Part shown: in pieces, positions 25,334 to 38,128 of the stretch
Position numbering within the stretch: position 1 is the first letter of the stretch
How the letters are laid out: each line of letters starts with the position of its first letter
Assembly: GCF_019649055.1 (NCBI RefSeq)
Contig: NW_026570268.1
Location: forward strand, 868,001 to 932,000
Length of the DNA: 64,000 nucleotides
Direction: 5' to 3'
From: Paramacrobiotus metropolitanus
Lineage: Eukaryota; Tardigrada; Eutardigrada; Parachela; Macrobiotidae
Program-made: the position numbers and the translations under genes
The notes under the pieces: model-generated
The model's database searches: none
What the model was told of the DNA's origin: nothing
What the model saw: only the letters and a program-made list of their open reading frames with translations

Positions 25334-25820
25334 TGTCACGAGTACGACTGGTTGAAGTACATTTTGTATGGACAGTTATACTTTGATGTGGTTTGCAACG
25401 GAAGGAAGTGGCCAGAAAGTATCAGCCAATTAGTAAAGTGTTAAGTGTACTTTGATCTCTCATAAAACAATCAATAAAATGTTGTCTCATGGTTTGTCTA
25501 TGAGTGTTTTTAAGTTGAAGGCGTGTTCTGTCATCTTTCATATTTTGGATCAGAAATCGCTTCTGAGTGCTTGAGGGAGAAGAACTCCTTGTGAATGAAT
25601 TAATGTCATCTTGCATAGCTAGCAGCTCTGGAATATCTGGTCTTGGGAAGTGTTCTCTGGCATATCTTCTTGTCCTAGATGTTGTTGCACTGTTAGTCTG
25701 AATGAGTCTGTATAAAGGTCACCGTTAGCAGAACGATTGGGTTAGCGTCGTGCCTGAGTTAGCTGTTTAGTAAAGGTCATTCACCACCATAAACCATCAG
25801 TAGCTTTACGCTATCTGACA
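25334..25820 (+). repeat. 5' LTR (487 bp)
   Basis: TG..CA termini; contains a polyadenylation-type AATAAA near 25474 and two AAGGTCA words (about 25717 and 25771). Differs from the 3' LTR by one G in a GAGGG(A)/GAGG(A) run. Confidence 0.9.
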
Positions 25821-27102
25821 TGGAGGGCATTTGGTGGTGAAAGTCATTCTATGTGTTTTTACGCGCGGTTGTGTGGTTTATCGAGTCGACTAAATGCAAT
25901 AGTCATTGTTACCTGTCCGATTTCACCTGTGCGATTTTACCTGTGAACCCGGATCGCCTGCCTGTTACCGGTCTACAGTGGGATACCTTTGTGTTTGTTC
26001 TTGCGGATTGGATGCAGCTGGATGCCGGCGAGCACGGTGCCAACCGGATGACGCGGGCGAAGTTCGCGGTTGAAGAACCACACGGATGGTGTAAGTGGAA
26101 GATCGATAGCCGTGTCTAGTGAAGCATGCTGTTTAATTTTGTTGCGATGAGTCATTTCTCCCTACGTTAAGAAGATCTTTCCGTTTTGCACGATATTGCT
26201 TGGCTTGTTGTTATAATGGTTGTTACTACATGAATTTTGATGGAACGCCAGCGTGAATGGTTTAGACTAACTTTTTTCCTTGATACCGGTTTACGATTCG
26301 ATAAGACAGAAGTCAGCGTTAAATGTAATGGGATACAACAGTTAGTGCACTACGTAGGTGATAGTTGTTCTTACGTCCCTTGTGTACAAAGAATCGAAGT
26401 TGCTAATCCAGACGGAAGTGTGGGAACGATATACCCATTGAGATAGAAATATGTACAAGGTCAACGAACAGTATCATAATTTTCGTTTAACTACAATAGC
26501 TGTGCTAGTCTGTGTAACCCGCCGACATACCACGCGTTTGTCAGCTGTTGTTTATCGGCTTGTACCGTAGATGTGATGGAACTCTTGTGGCCTCGTTGTT
26601 GCTTTCGTAACGTTCATGGCCGGTATTTTGTTTGGGCGTGACCGGCAATATCAGTTGCCGGTAACCTGATGTAGTTAGCAGCATGCAAATTCACGTCTCA
26701 GCATTGTTGGGCAGCGTTTTGTTTAATGCATCAACTTTATAGTAAACAGTGTCAGTTACCGGCACTTGCTTATGTAAGTGATAACTTTTGTTGAGCAAAA
26801 AAAAAGCTGAGTTTCCTCTGTATTTCTGTTCACTGTGTAAGTCTGTACTGCCGTGTTCATCCTGGCTTGTGCACATGTACACGCGCGGCGCAATCTCGTA
26901 GCTGTTGTTGGTACATAAATACCGGTACAACGGGTACATACCTTTGTTGTGTACTCTGTACATGTGATTTATTAACATGCACGGCAATGCCAATATACTC
27001 GTACCAGTTGTAATGATAATTTAGCTCTGCTTTAAGTAATAATTCTAATGATAATTGTAACTGTTAACCTTGAATTACAATGGCTAATAATAGCAATAAG
27101 CT

Positions 27103-27993
27103 ATGCCTGCTACAAGAAGCACCTTACCGTTAACACATGTGAGTGAAAGGGAGCTTGTTGATAAAAGCGAAAAAGCCATAAAAAGTAGAAGTAACAAAGT
27201 GAAGCCGATTACCAGTAAAGAGCCGGTTACAGGCGCGAGCAAGGTTACAACCAATGATCTGAATAGTACGGTTACTGGGAATAACAACGAGTTTCTTAAT
27301 TCTCAGGATAACGATATTTTGCCGGTTACTGCAAACCTAGAGTTGTTTGAGGAGAGAAAATTTGTTGGTGCAGTTGTACAGAACAAAATGGATGCAGCTG
27401 CAGTAAACAAATTAGCTGATGCTTTAAATAAATTAAATCCTGCCAAAGTCGACCGGAAGGTTAACCTTGCAGATTTGCCGTCATTTTCTGGGCAAGACTC
27501 AGAATCGGCGGCAGATTTTCTGATAAAATTCAAACTTTTTGGTGAATATTTCGAATGGGATAATGAAAAGTTGAAAGAAATGTTTCCGATGCGGTTAAAC
27601 AAAGACGCTTTAAAATGGTTTATTACGAATAAAACTAAGCTACCAGACTGGGATGAAACTGAGAAAGAGTTTCTTAAAGTGTTTGGCAAAAGTGCGTACG
27701 ACCTTGATCTGCAATCACTAAGCTTTTCTAATAATCCATTACAAAATCCTCTGGGTTACGTTTTCGAGATTCTCGATTACCTTCGCATAACAAACCCTCT
27801 TGCAACAGAGCAGGAAAAAGTACGCGTGATTTTTGAGCACATGCCACCTGAACTGAAAGCAGCAGTTATCGAAGACAGACCAGATACTGTTGATAGGTTT
27901 GTTGAGAGGCTTAAAGACATTAAAAGAAAACAACAGTACTTGTCGGTTGTCGGTAAACATGATACATCGATAAAAAAACTAACGTGGCAATAA
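27103..27993 (+). CDS. gag: Retrotransposon Gag-like protein (296 aa)
   Basis: The structural protein that would package the element's RNA. The N-terminal 95 residues are Lys/Thr/Ser-rich and probably disordered. From about residue 120 the frame shows a retroelement Gag capsid pattern: DLPSFSGQDSESAADFLIKF, then an acidic/aromatic helix (YFEWDNEKL), MRLNKDALKWF, and a C-terminal ..EHMPPELKAAV.. segment. No CCHC zinc knuckle is visible. ATG at 27103 is the first in frame. It stands alone in the element: the next 2.4 kb up to the 3' LTR has no enzyme gene. Confidence 0.75.
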   Translation: MPATRSTLPLTHVSERELVDKSEKAIKSRSNKVKPITSKEPVTGASKVTTNDLNSTVTGNNNEFLNSQDNDILPVTANLELFEERKFVGAVVQNKMDAAAVNKLADALNKLNPAKVDRKVNLADLPSFSGQDSESAADFLIKFKLFGEYFEWDNEKLKEMFPMRLNKDALKWFITNKTKLPDWDETEKEFLKVFGKSAYDLDLQSLSFSNNPLQNPLGYVFEILDYLRITNPLATEQEKVRVIFEHMPPELKAAVIEDRPDTVDRFVERLKDIKRKQQYLSVVGKHDTSIKKLTWQ

Positions 27994-30381
27994 GTCCGAA
28001 ATGTAATGAGAAAGTACGGTATACAAAGTAGCGCAGGTGTAAAACTAAAGAATAATAATAATAATTAATGATCGTCGATCAATTTTTTGCGTGTTAGTTC
28101 AAAGCCTTTAAAAATAAAAACTATGACAGTAAGGCAACAGGCGGACAGTATGGAGTATATTAGTTATAGCTGTGTGTTGAAAATAAAATTTTTCTTTGAG
28201 TGAATAAAGTTGTATTATTCATTTTAGCCATGGACAGTCAGGGCCCTGGTCTGTAAATGGTGCATTTTCAAAAATATACAAACAAAATTGTGTATGATGA
28301 TGATGTAAGAAATGAGATTTTTGTGAGGAATTTAGAGAGTTGATAGTGTTAAATTAATGATTTATTTTGCCGCCTGTTGTCTATAAATTTTTATCTGTCA
28401 GTAATGATGTTGCAGTCTAAACATCAGCTAATTCAGAATGTTGCTACAAATTTTTGAAAAACTGTGGTAAAATACCGTTACTTTCACTGAAACTAAGGTA
28501 CAAGTAAGTTCCTGTTTAGTTATCCAATCGTTTTTAACTGGCCATGGGGGACGCCCTGATAGTCGGTTACTTTAGTCATAGTTTATTGTATACCTGCTTT
28601 CAACAAATTGTATATTGGAAGGCTCCTAAAATTTGCAATTTGCCACGCAAAGTGGAACAATTACTTGTATTTATTTAATCGGTGATTATTGTCAATAGAA
28701 CTAGAATTTATTCACCTAAAAACAAATAAAAATGTCAAAATTTGTGATCTGTATAAATCTATGGTTAGAAATTAAAATTCACAGACAGCGCAATTGTACG
28801 ACTAACCTTTTAATGATTTGTGTAACTGACTATAATACAGTGGTCTATTTCTCACTTTTCCAAACACGCGGAACTGTCTGTATGTTCCATGCATCCAAAA
28901 CTGCGTGTAGGACGCACAAAATAAAAAACAGGCTTGTGCGAATATATTACAGCGGCAGCAGTAAATGCGGTGCAATGCACTCGTATGTTGTCAGATGTCT
29001 GCACTGACTCAGACGTTACGCATTGAAGCGTAACGCACTGAACCACCAAGTTGCCGGCATGTGACTAAAGTTCGATTACTCATGTTGCATTAATAAACCT
29101 TTCTGTTTCCTTGGTTTTTAACGCGGGCGCATTATGCTTGGTTAAATGTTGGTTTCAAGTTACATCAACCACATTTTGGTTAAGATGGCATTTTCTTCTG
29201 TTTCATTTTGCGTTTTTTTTCAAAGTGAAAATTGCATCTTCGTTTGGTTTGCACCATGTGTTGTGTTGTCGCATGTATTCATGTTCAATACAGTGTACAT
29301 TTCTGTTTTTCTTTGTCTGTTTTCTTTGAGTTGCAGGACTGCAGTTTTATTGGTTTCCGTTTCCCTAGTTTTGCATGCACGGCTATATCGATCGATTTTT
29401 CGTATGAGCGCCTTGTGCGGGCCGAAGCGCCAAGGTTGGGTGGAATGTTTTGCAGTCACCGCAGATGAGAATGAGCCAGCAGATCAATGACCTGCAGCGA
29501 GGACAGCATAAGTAAAGAGCCCTGCTGTTCAATGTGAGATGCGTTCGTCGATAATGAACTGGATAAATCGCGACATGCCACGTGCAGTAAATATACTGGA
29601 TGCAACACAATTATGCAGCTTTATCCGCTACTGAAGCGTGCTGTTCTGACCGTGAATGGACCGATAAGGGATGTTTTGTCGAATAATTCAGCGCAGATTG
29701 GTCCAGCGTCTGCGGACACACTTAACTTTGCCAAAGCGGAATTCACCAAAGCCTAAGAAGGTGCGCGTGATCTTTGCAGTAGATGCAGTGTGGATGCGGA
29801 GTGGACAGCATGATGTGGATACGGAGTGACAGCTGATGCTGATTGCGAAGTGGGATTGGATTTGGTTAACGGGTTGGTCGAGAGCGCCCGTAGTATGGAA
29901 ACGGGGTGGTCATTAGCGCCCATGTTGAAGTGCGTATATGTTTTGGGAGAGATATCAGGTTGGCTGTCGGCGCCTGGTATTTTGTGAATGCGCTGCGGCA
30001 TATCATGTGTGCCGCGGAAGTTCTCTCATCAGTTATTGCTATCGCTTTTACACCTATGGATGGTCTGAGTCTGTACCGCTACCTGTTGTGGTACTACCTG
30101 ACGTTATTTTTCGTGACCTTTCCTGATGTTAACTGTGGTGCCATCAATGGACATTTCCTGTCCTAATCTTATTTCAAATTTCAACATCGTATTATGTTCC
30201 TGACCTGACCACGTGCCACCACCTGTCAGCTGTATTACGCCAGGAGTTTTACCCGGGGCCTCCATGTAGCCAACGGTTCTCGTGGCTGTAAGTCAGCTGT
30301 CTTAAGTTTCGTCAGCAATGGATGTTCGGATGGATCCTGTGGACGTTCGTGCCGAGGACGTCACGGTCCAAAGAAGGAGCG
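27994..30381 (+). other. Non-coding internal region of the LTR element
   Basis: About 2.4 kb between the gag stop and the 3' LTR with no recognisable pol domain in any frame. Ends in the polypurine tract at 30370-30379. Confidence 0.6.
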
Positions 30382-30867
30382 TGTCACGAGTACGACTGGT
30401 TGAAGTACATTTTGTATGGACAGTTATACTTTGATGTGGTTTGCAACGGAAGGAAGTGGCCAGAAAGTATCAGCCAATTAGTAAAGTGTTAAGTGTACTT
30501 TGATCTCTCATAAAACAATCAATAAAATGTTGTCTCATGGTTTGTCTATGAGTGTTTTTAAGTTGAAGGCGTGTTCTGTCATCTTTCATATTTTGGATCA
30601 GAAATCGCTTCTGAGTGCTTGAGGAGAAGAACTCCTTGTGAATGAATTAATGTCATCTTGCATAGCTAGCAGCTCTGGAATATCTGGTCTTGGGAAGTGT
30701 TCTCTGGCATATCTTCTTGTCCTAGATGTTGTTGCACTGTTAGTCTGAATGAGTCTGTATAAAGGTCACCGTTAGCAGAACGATTGGGTTAGCGTCGTGC
30801 CTGAGTTAGCTGTTTAGTAAAGGTCATTCACCACCATAAACCATCAGTAGCTTTACGCTATCTGACA
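30382..30867 (+). repeat. 3' LTR (486 bp)
   Basis: Same sequence as 25334-25820 apart from one missing G; TGTCACG..CTGACA ends, followed by the target duplication GCAG. Confidence 0.9.
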
Positions 30868-31199
30868 GCAGATTAGCAGACAACACTCGAATGCTAACAA
30901 AATGGCATGCAAAGATAAAGGCAGATATTCCAAGAGAAGTTGTTCCGAGGCTGGATGGAGGCGTACTAAATCATTCGACAACTTCATCACACACTACTTT
31001 TTTAGCCAGGCACTTAATACATGTAACGAGAGATAGAACATTGCAGACAACAGAGACACACTATTGGTTTACACAATGATTCATTCCTTTCTTCACGCTC
31101 GATCATTTGCCTGTTATCGTTCAACCACAACCTCTGGCTTGCTTACCACAACAAGCTATTGGGCATCCAACCGCATCCATAAATGTGCATCCAACCGCA

Positions 31200-31810
31200 T
31201 CCATAAAGGTATACCTCTCTTAACGTCTCTTAACGTAACAATGCCGGTCTCACACCAAGTGCCAAATGTCTCACATGCAAACGCGACAAAATTACAGCGA
31301 TCAGCAAGCGACTTGTATTTTCCAATCTTCTCCCGTAAAGCCAGTTCGGCGGCGGCGCCAGCGCACTGTGAGGTCGCGTCGATGTAAGAATCCGCATCGC
31401 ACTGTGAGGGCGCATCGTGTCCCTGCGGCTGCAAGTGACGTCCCACACTAAAGGCTGCCCGCGGTACCACTTCCAGCGCGTGGCTCCATCCGGGCGCTTT
31501 CCATTTTCGCGCAAAAAGCCAATAGGCTCCGGATATGACTCAATGCCGGCATTGCATGGCGCTCGCAATATGATGTCGTTAATACGGTTGTTACGTTCCC
31601 TTTACGTTGTGATACATTTTTTACAAGCTAACCCATGGTATCCGTTTTCCGCAACCTCTTTACCACATCTCGCAGACTCGCACACGAATGCTGCTCCAAG
31701 ATCTTAGCGCCAAGCCACAGGCCAACAGAAATGCGGAGAGTCTGATCATTGATAAGAAGTTGTTTTTGAGCACGGGCGAGAGTCGCTTTATTTGTTTTCT
31801 GTTTCAACAT
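31200..31810 (-). pseudogene. LINE-type ORF2 C-terminal fragment
   Basis: Read on the minus strand, three adjacent segments follow the usual order of the region after the reverse transcriptase in LINE-like ORFs: LRISVGLWLGAKILEQHSC (31.7 kb), then KRPDGATRWKW..QPLVWDVT (31.5 kb), then AELALREKIGKYKSLADR and FACETFGTW (31.3 kb). They sit in different frames with stops between, so the copy is dead and truncated at both ends. Family knowledge: the RPDG..LVWDVT and KY..L..ETFG patterns are common in LINE/RT-associated proteins. A 22-bp tandem word, GCATCCAACCGCATCCATAA, adjoins it at 31155-31205. Confidence 0.6.
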
Positions 31811-32690
31811 TTAAGTTTGAAGATTACACCTGGTAATGCTACTGTATGACTGTGTTGTGCACAGTCCCTTCTCATGTTAATTGGACAAATTCTTCATTTG
31901 ATTACATCTGTTGAGCGCAGCTCGTTTTGTACATATTGAGAAATAAAGCCGCAAATCATTAAAAAAACTAACTACTCTAGATAGTATAACAAGAATCGAC
32001 CGCACTGACGTTGGAAAGGCGTATAACTAGTACAGTTATCACAGGTAATTAGGTAAACAACAGTGCACGCACTATCCGACGCGTACGCGTCAGGAGAAAG
32101 ATTGGTGTTACACCAAATACGACGCGCCGGTTAGGTTCTTTGCAGAAACGCGTCAAAACGCTGGGAGACTGGTAAGCAGTCAACGTCAACTGGCCAATTC
32201 CGGTTAAGGAATGTATAACATTAAGGTGTCGGGCGCAAGTTGTACGGTTATACCGCTCCGGTTACACTGGCGGTCATTGTCAGGCAGCCCGCCAATCTGA
32301 GCGATAAACTGATGCCAGCTCACCACAGCCGCTAAAGCCGGTATTCATGTGCCTGCCTTTTTTCGCGCAGACACCACAGGGTCGGTGACGGGCCCGGTTT
32401 CTTTCTCTTCGCGAGTACGTTCTTTCCTCAGCATCGTTGCTCCGTACTGCTCAACACTGCGAGTGCGTAACCTGCGCACATTTACTGTTAATTAATTTTG
32501 CAATCTTCTGACCGACTGCGCCGGCCGTTTGCTGCATTCGAGGTAGAGGTCACCCGCCTAACGATGTGCCGGTTAATCGTGCCGCTCATGCGACAGACCG
32601 GTATATTTCACAAACGCATATTTACAACGTTTGCTTCTCCTTCGCTAGATGTGCAACACTACCGGAAGCCTTCGAGCTGGCCCGAACGTG
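31811..32690. other. Intergenic, nothing recognised
   Basis: About 0.9 kb with no supported frame, between the LINE fragment and the secreted-protein-family upstream remnant. Confidence 0.45.
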
Positions 32691-32699
32691 GGAAGTGGC

Positions 32700-33232
32700 T
32701 ACCGTGTCCCAGCACGTGCCTTCGATGACTTGATCGTTTTATACGGAACTCGCAACTTGTGATAAACATGCAGGGTAACTCCTATCGGATTTTGTTGGAA
32801 ACGAAGAACTGATAAATAACATTACAACAGCCGCGGTGTAATCGCACTAGACTTACTACTCACGTACAGATACATCTTACTTACGTCTACTTTAACATAT
32901 TTTTCAGCAGTCATATGCATTTTTTCTTGCTGCCACGCACACCCGCTGCGAGGCGACAAGTACCTGCACCCTTAAGTCTTAACGGATGAATGACTTTTAA
33001 TGAAGCACTAACTCTATTTTCAATTTGTACAAGCAGATGCCATTTACACATAGACTTTAAAAACCTTTGAATTGTTTAATCAAATACCTGTAGTAGCCTG
33101 CCAGGATAACGAAGGCATGCAAAAGGCAAATACAATCGCGATAACTTAATGGCAGACAGAAACGATATTCTTGACCTTAACATCGGACACAGCGTATTGT
33201 CTACGCCATATTAAACTGGATCAATTTGGCCG
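32700..33232 (+). repeat. Truncated upstream region of secreted-protein family (copy B)
   Basis: Matches 19.38-19.80 kb in order: CGTTTTATACGGAACT, the GTGTAATCGCAC block, CACCCGCTGCGAGGCG, CTTGACCTTAACATCGGAC and the ATTAAACTGGATCAATTTG block. Homology stops where gypsy-derived sequence begins, so exons of this copy are missing here. Confidence 0.6.
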
Positions 33233-36200
33233 GTGACAGTAGGTCCGAAAGAGAGAAACCGAGTTTTCATCCCAAAATACTTTACCCCAGATGTGATGAA
33301 GATGTACCATAGGAAGTTTCACGTTGGTGAACTTCCTGATGCGGTAACCTTCAGAGTAAAAATGTTGGGTCGCTTTTACTGGATCAACATGCATGATGAG
33401 GTGCGTGAGGCAGAAATACGTTGTCCGGAGTGTAAAGAAAGGCAGCGCAGGCTGGACGGTGAGGCTCCAGCCAAGCTAATCAAGTGCATTCAGCGCAGGA
33501 ATGCGACGATGATATGGAAGTGGTCCCACTGTCGAAGAACTGGGAACAGATTAACGCCTCCGATTGGGGCAGAGAGGCTGAAAATGCAGAGGAAAAATCT
33601 GGAAATAAAATTCCAGACAAACCTGCATCCGCTAAAAAGCCAGAATTGTACAGAATTTGAGTTTTTCCAAAAAAACAAGTGTGCATTAACCTTTTCAATC
33701 GATATGGGTAATGCAGAAGTAAAAGATTTCCGAAAAATGAAATTATCGGAAAGAGAAAAACTGCAGGAATTAGCTATGTTCTTTCCCGACGGAGAAAAAG
33801 AAACCAAAATAATTCTCAAGTCTGGCATAGTACGAGTAAAGACAAATGGCAAAATACAGGTTTGTGTTACTTACCTGTCATTCGAGCCACAAGTCATCCA
33901 GCGTACTGTCCCAATGGGAGAAGTGTAAGCTTATGAAGCAGTAACAGCGCATTTATCCACTGTTGATCCAGAAGCAGATAATAAAACTCAAGCAGAAATG
34001 CTGATTATGGAAACAATGAATGATCCATCAGTAACCCCCGAACAGGAACAGCTTACTAGAACTACGAAGATTAGTTGCAAAGCCACTGAACCAGAGCGGG
34101 AAGCACTGAGTAGTTGTTACGGACGCATTGCGTAATTGTCCCGAGCAAAGAACGGTCGATTGCATGTCGCAAGTTGTATGAACATCCAATTAATACGGGT
34201 TCTCATGCTCCGATCCGACTTCCTCTGTACCGTACTAGTTACGCAGATAAGAGATTTCTGCGTGAGAAAACGGCGGAAATGCAGGCTGACGGATTAATCG
34301 GACCCACAAGGAGTCCTTGGGGGTTTTTGATCTGTCTGATACCGGAGAAAATGACAGCTGAAAAGTGAGTTACAGTTGATTTCAGAAAACTGAATAATTG
34401 TCTCGAAGGTTCCAGTTACCCGATGCCAGAGCCCGGCACGAGCAGCAAAAGTGCTGCTCGGCTCGCTCGTTTTGACTTGCCAAATCTTTCCGCTCGCTCG
34501 GCTCGCTCGTTTTTCAATTTTACTTTGTTGTCACTCGCTCGACTCGATCGTATTCTTATTTTTGCAAATCGGCTCGCTCGTGAGCGGAGCTTATTTAACG
34601 TTTCATAATTTTTTTGCGAGAATTAGAAATTCCAAAATTTTAATCTCCCCGAAAAGTAAAAACTTGGTCAAAAAAGGGTATCTAAAATAACTTCTCTTCC
34701 ACATTGGCAGTGCATTTCTTATAACTTCGTTTTTTCGCTGATGGCTTTCTGAAATTTGAACTGATTCTCGTTTTCTTGTGAATTTTGAAAACAATCCAAA
34801 ATGCTGGAAATGTTTACCAAGCAATAAAGGAATTAATTAAGAAACCGGTTCAATAATGTCTTTGTTGGTTACGGATTACTTAGTCCCGACTTCCGAGTCC
34901 AACATGTCCAGGAAAAATTAGTAAACTAGTTCGCGCGAAGCGCGAAGGTGAAGGTGATTTACGACCCTTTTCAGCTTGGTAAAGCTAATTTTTACGCAGG
35001 AAACTCTTATCAGTACGCATAAAGTCAGCGTGTAAGCTCGTGATCGCTCGCACCCGGCAATCCCGCTCGCTCGGCTCGCTCGCATATTTTTTTCCTGTTG
35101 CTCGGCTCGTTCATAAATTTGCAAAACAGCGCCTGCTCGCTCGAAGTGCTCGCGAGCACCGAGCGCTCGCGAGCCGAGCCGAGCTGCTCGGCTCGTGCCG
35201 GGCTCTACCCGATGCCTAGGATCAATGATATTCTAAGCAGACTGGGAACTGCAAAGTACTTCTCGAAAATTGACCTGAAAGCAGACTTTTGGCAAATTAA
35301 GCTAAAAGAATCCGATAAGCATAAGGCCACAATGATTGATGAAGAATGTGCTTAACCATTCAAGGTTTTACGTTTCGGAATTAGAGATAGTCCTACCGCC
35401 TTTCAAAGGGCTATGGACATGACGGTGGGAACCTAAAAGGCGTCATCGCATTCGTTTTCGTCGACGACATAATTGTGTTCTCTCTCACAAAAGAACAACA
35501 CCAAAATGGACTTAGACAAAGTGTTCGCCCGTCACGGTGCGGCAGGCTGGACAATTAACTTGGAGAAATGTGAGTTCTTCCAAGAGTCGCTTACCTTTTT
35601 TGGGACATAGTGTGGTTGCAGAAGGAATCCACACTGATCCAGATAAGGTAAAGGCAGTAATGAATTTTGGTCCATTCCGATATGTTAAGGACATCCAGCG
35701 CTTCAATGGCATGGCTGGATTCTATCGGAGATTCATTGAGAATTATGCAGCACGGGCCGAACCTCACAGTCGCCTGATTCGAGCGAATGTGCAATGGAAA
35801 TGGGGTCCGGAGCAGGAGGCAGCAGTGCAGGATATCAAGACTGCATTGTGTAATGCTCCTGTGTTGGCCAGATATGATCCCGAAGCTCCGATTCAATTGT
35901 ACATCGATGTTTCAGGTGTTGCAGTAGGTGCTGTAATAAAGCAGTTGATTGGCAGTGATTGAAACCAATTGAGTGCATGAGTACTCAGTTAAAACTAATC
36001 CAAAAGCAGAATTATTACCCAACAGAACTGGAGTGCTTTGCTCTTGTCTCAGCTCTCAAAAAGTGGAGACATTACCTGTCAGGGCACAAGTTCGAAGTTT
36101 ATACTGATCACTCAGCCCTTCAGCACATGAAGAGTATGAAGGATGCAGGAAGCAGACTGGGAAGAAGGGCGATCATGTGTCAGGAACATGACATGATCCA

Positions 36201-38128
36201 AAAGTACATTAAGGGAAAGGAAAACGTTGTGGCAGATGCGTTGTCAAGGAATGCAGGCATCGTGCCAAACGAGCCTGATTCAGCAGCTTCTTGCGATATT
36301 CCAGATTATCTGCCAAACTGGAACAATAAGCAAGTCAAGGAGCGTCAGAATTTGGTCATGGATCAGATTGAGCTATATCAGCATATGAATATGCTGAATC
36401 ACGAAGCTCCTGGGATGAAGAAAACTGAACAATTTGAATTTTTTAAACCAGATCAAGCGAAATTCTGGATTGAGCAACAAGAGAAAAATGAACAGATTGA
36501 GAACTGGATAAGACTTCTGAATGATCCGACTCAAACGATGACTAATCGTCAACGAAAAACATTGAGATGCCTTGTGTTACGGGATGGTGTACTGTATTTC
36601 CGCCGTGTGCACAACGACGGTTGCGCGTACTTGTTCTATGTGCCTATCCAGTGGCGGTTGCAAATGGCACATGAGAACCATGATGTGCCTTATGCGGCGC
36701 ATCTGGGCCCGGATGCAATGTATGCAAAAATGGCAGACTCATTGTATTGGCCAAAAATGCGCGAATTTGTGGTCAAGTACTGTCGTACGTGCGATGCGTG
36801 CCAAAGAAGGAACCCGCTGAATAAAGCACCAGCAGGGTTTGAGCAGACAGTTCCTTTAGCAAACCCACGTTTAGTTTGGGCTATCGATGTTGATTTCTCA
36901 CTTCCGCTCTCTTAATCAGGTAATCGCCAACTGATTGTGGCGCAGGATTATGGAAGTAAGTTCGCCGATGCTAAGGCGGTTGCCAAAAACGACAAGTTCA
37001 CGGTAGCTGACTTTTTGTTCCGCCGTGTAATTTCGGTGTACGGATGTATGGAAAAGTTAGTGTCTGATCAGGGAACCAACTTCATGAGCGAAATGTTTAA
37101 AGAACTAGCAGGATTAATGGGGATTGCAAATATCCCCATTACCAGTCATCGCCAGCAGGCGAATGGCATGGTTGAGAAACGCATTGGGAAATTCAATAAG
37201 GCGATAAGTAAATACGTATCCTCCAAGCAAGATGGTTGAGATAACTTTATCCCAGTCTTGTGCCTTGCATTTAATAGTACGCTTAATTCCAGTGGATTTG
37301 CCGGTGGCTGATCTGTTCCAGCGCAGTCACGCCCTGGTTGGTCAGCGTGGAAATCCGACCACGCTGCGCACTCTGTGGTATCCGCCTGTGGATGGCGACG
37401 CCGGGGCAGTACAGGCTTTACACCGGCCATGTTGATGTATGGTCGCGAATTAAGGCTACCTGTTAACAATTTCATTTCTGAAGCTGATAGGAATTTCGAG
37501 ATTCCTATTTACCAGTACAGCCAGCAAATCCAGGATGCGTTAGGTGACGCTATCCAGGTTGCAAGAACTGGCGAACTGATGCGGTAAGAATCGCGATAAA
37601 GCACGCTACGACTCACAACGTAGCAATGGAACCTTCAAAAAAGGAGACATTGTCATGTTACGAAAGAAAAAGAGACTTCCGGAGAAGCTCATGAAATTTT
37701 GTGACTTGTGGATCACCGGTTATGAAGTCCTGAAGAAACTAGATGGCGTGATTTGTCTAGTTAAATCTCTCAGAGGAGGCAAGCCAAGGATTAATCGTGT
37801 ATATGCTGAACGTATGCGGAAGTATAATCCTAGGCTGGCGCACAATTATGTAGCGCCGGAAGAGCCAAAAAGTGATGAAACTTTTCATGATTTTTCGCAT
37901 AAACACCGGAAAACGGAACTCAAGGTCAGTGAATGTCAAGATCACTCCGATGATCTTGATCAAGATGATTTTGAGAACGATGTCAAGGTTAAATCTGATA
38001 CCAGAAATGAGAAGGAAGTTGGCAAGCAATCAGGCCCTGGATCGGTTATACCTGGTGAGCAGTCTGCACCGGCGCAGCAGACTCGTTCAGGCCGAAAGGT
38101 AGTTCCACCGAAGCCATTCGTGCAATAG
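33233..38128 (+). pseudogene. pol: Dead Ty3/gypsy-type pol, interrupted by a MITE
   Basis: Order seen: an H2C2-like zinc-binding segment (about 33305-33440; YHRKFHVG, CPECKE); the RT 5' half (34170-34427; HPINTGSHAPIRLPLYRT, SPWGFLI); after a MITE the RT 3' half (35207-35560; AKYFSKIDLKADFWQIKL, FVDDIIVF); RNase H (35960-36245; YTDHSALQH, VVADALSRN); a second H2C2 finger (36670-36805); integrase core (36880-37240; WAIDVDF, VSDQGTNF, MVEKRIG); a C-terminal integrase tail (37645-37830). Stops and frameshifts occur within RT, before RNase H, inside the integrase (36913) and near 37240. No flanking LTR pair was found. Two H2C2 segments suggest two gypsy fragments or rearrangement. It is not an obvious partner of the gag at 27 kb. 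Confidence 0.85.
34428..35206. mobile_element. MITE (779 bp) with 10-bp TSD inserted in gypsy RT
   Basis: Perfect inverted termini AGAGCCCGGCACGAGC / GCTCGTGCCGGGCTCT, with many subterminal GGCTCGCTCG words in both orientations. Direct repeat ACCCGATGCC on both sides (34418-34427, 35207-35216) encodes the YPMP of the split RT motif, proving insertion into the older element. A 9-11-bp duplication is closest to Mutator-like elements, but the superfamily is not certain. No transposase frame. Confidence 0.88.

Larger units (their letters stand above)
25334..30867 (+). mobile_element. Young non-autonomous LTR retrotransposon with gag only
   Basis: Two near-identical LTRs (25334-25820 and 30382-30867) starting TGTCACG and ending CTGACA frame a 5.5-kb element. 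The direct repeat GCAG lies outside both ends (25330-25333, 30868-30871), a 4-bp target duplication. A TGG-starting primer-binding-site candidate follows the 5' LTR at 25821, and a purine tract AAAGAAGGAG (30370-30379) precedes the 3' LTR. One Gag frame is present; no protease, reverse transcriptase, RNase H or integrase is seen in the remaining 2.4 kb. This matches the layout of gag-only terminal-repeat elements that depend on enzymes from another element. The LTRs differ by one base in a G run, so insertion was recent. Confidence 0.88.

Noticed and set aside
27103-38128. Idea that gag (27 kb) and gypsy pol (33-38 kb) are one element
   Set aside because: The gag element is closed by matching LTRs and a target duplication at 25334-30867; the pol lies outside it and is much more decayed.
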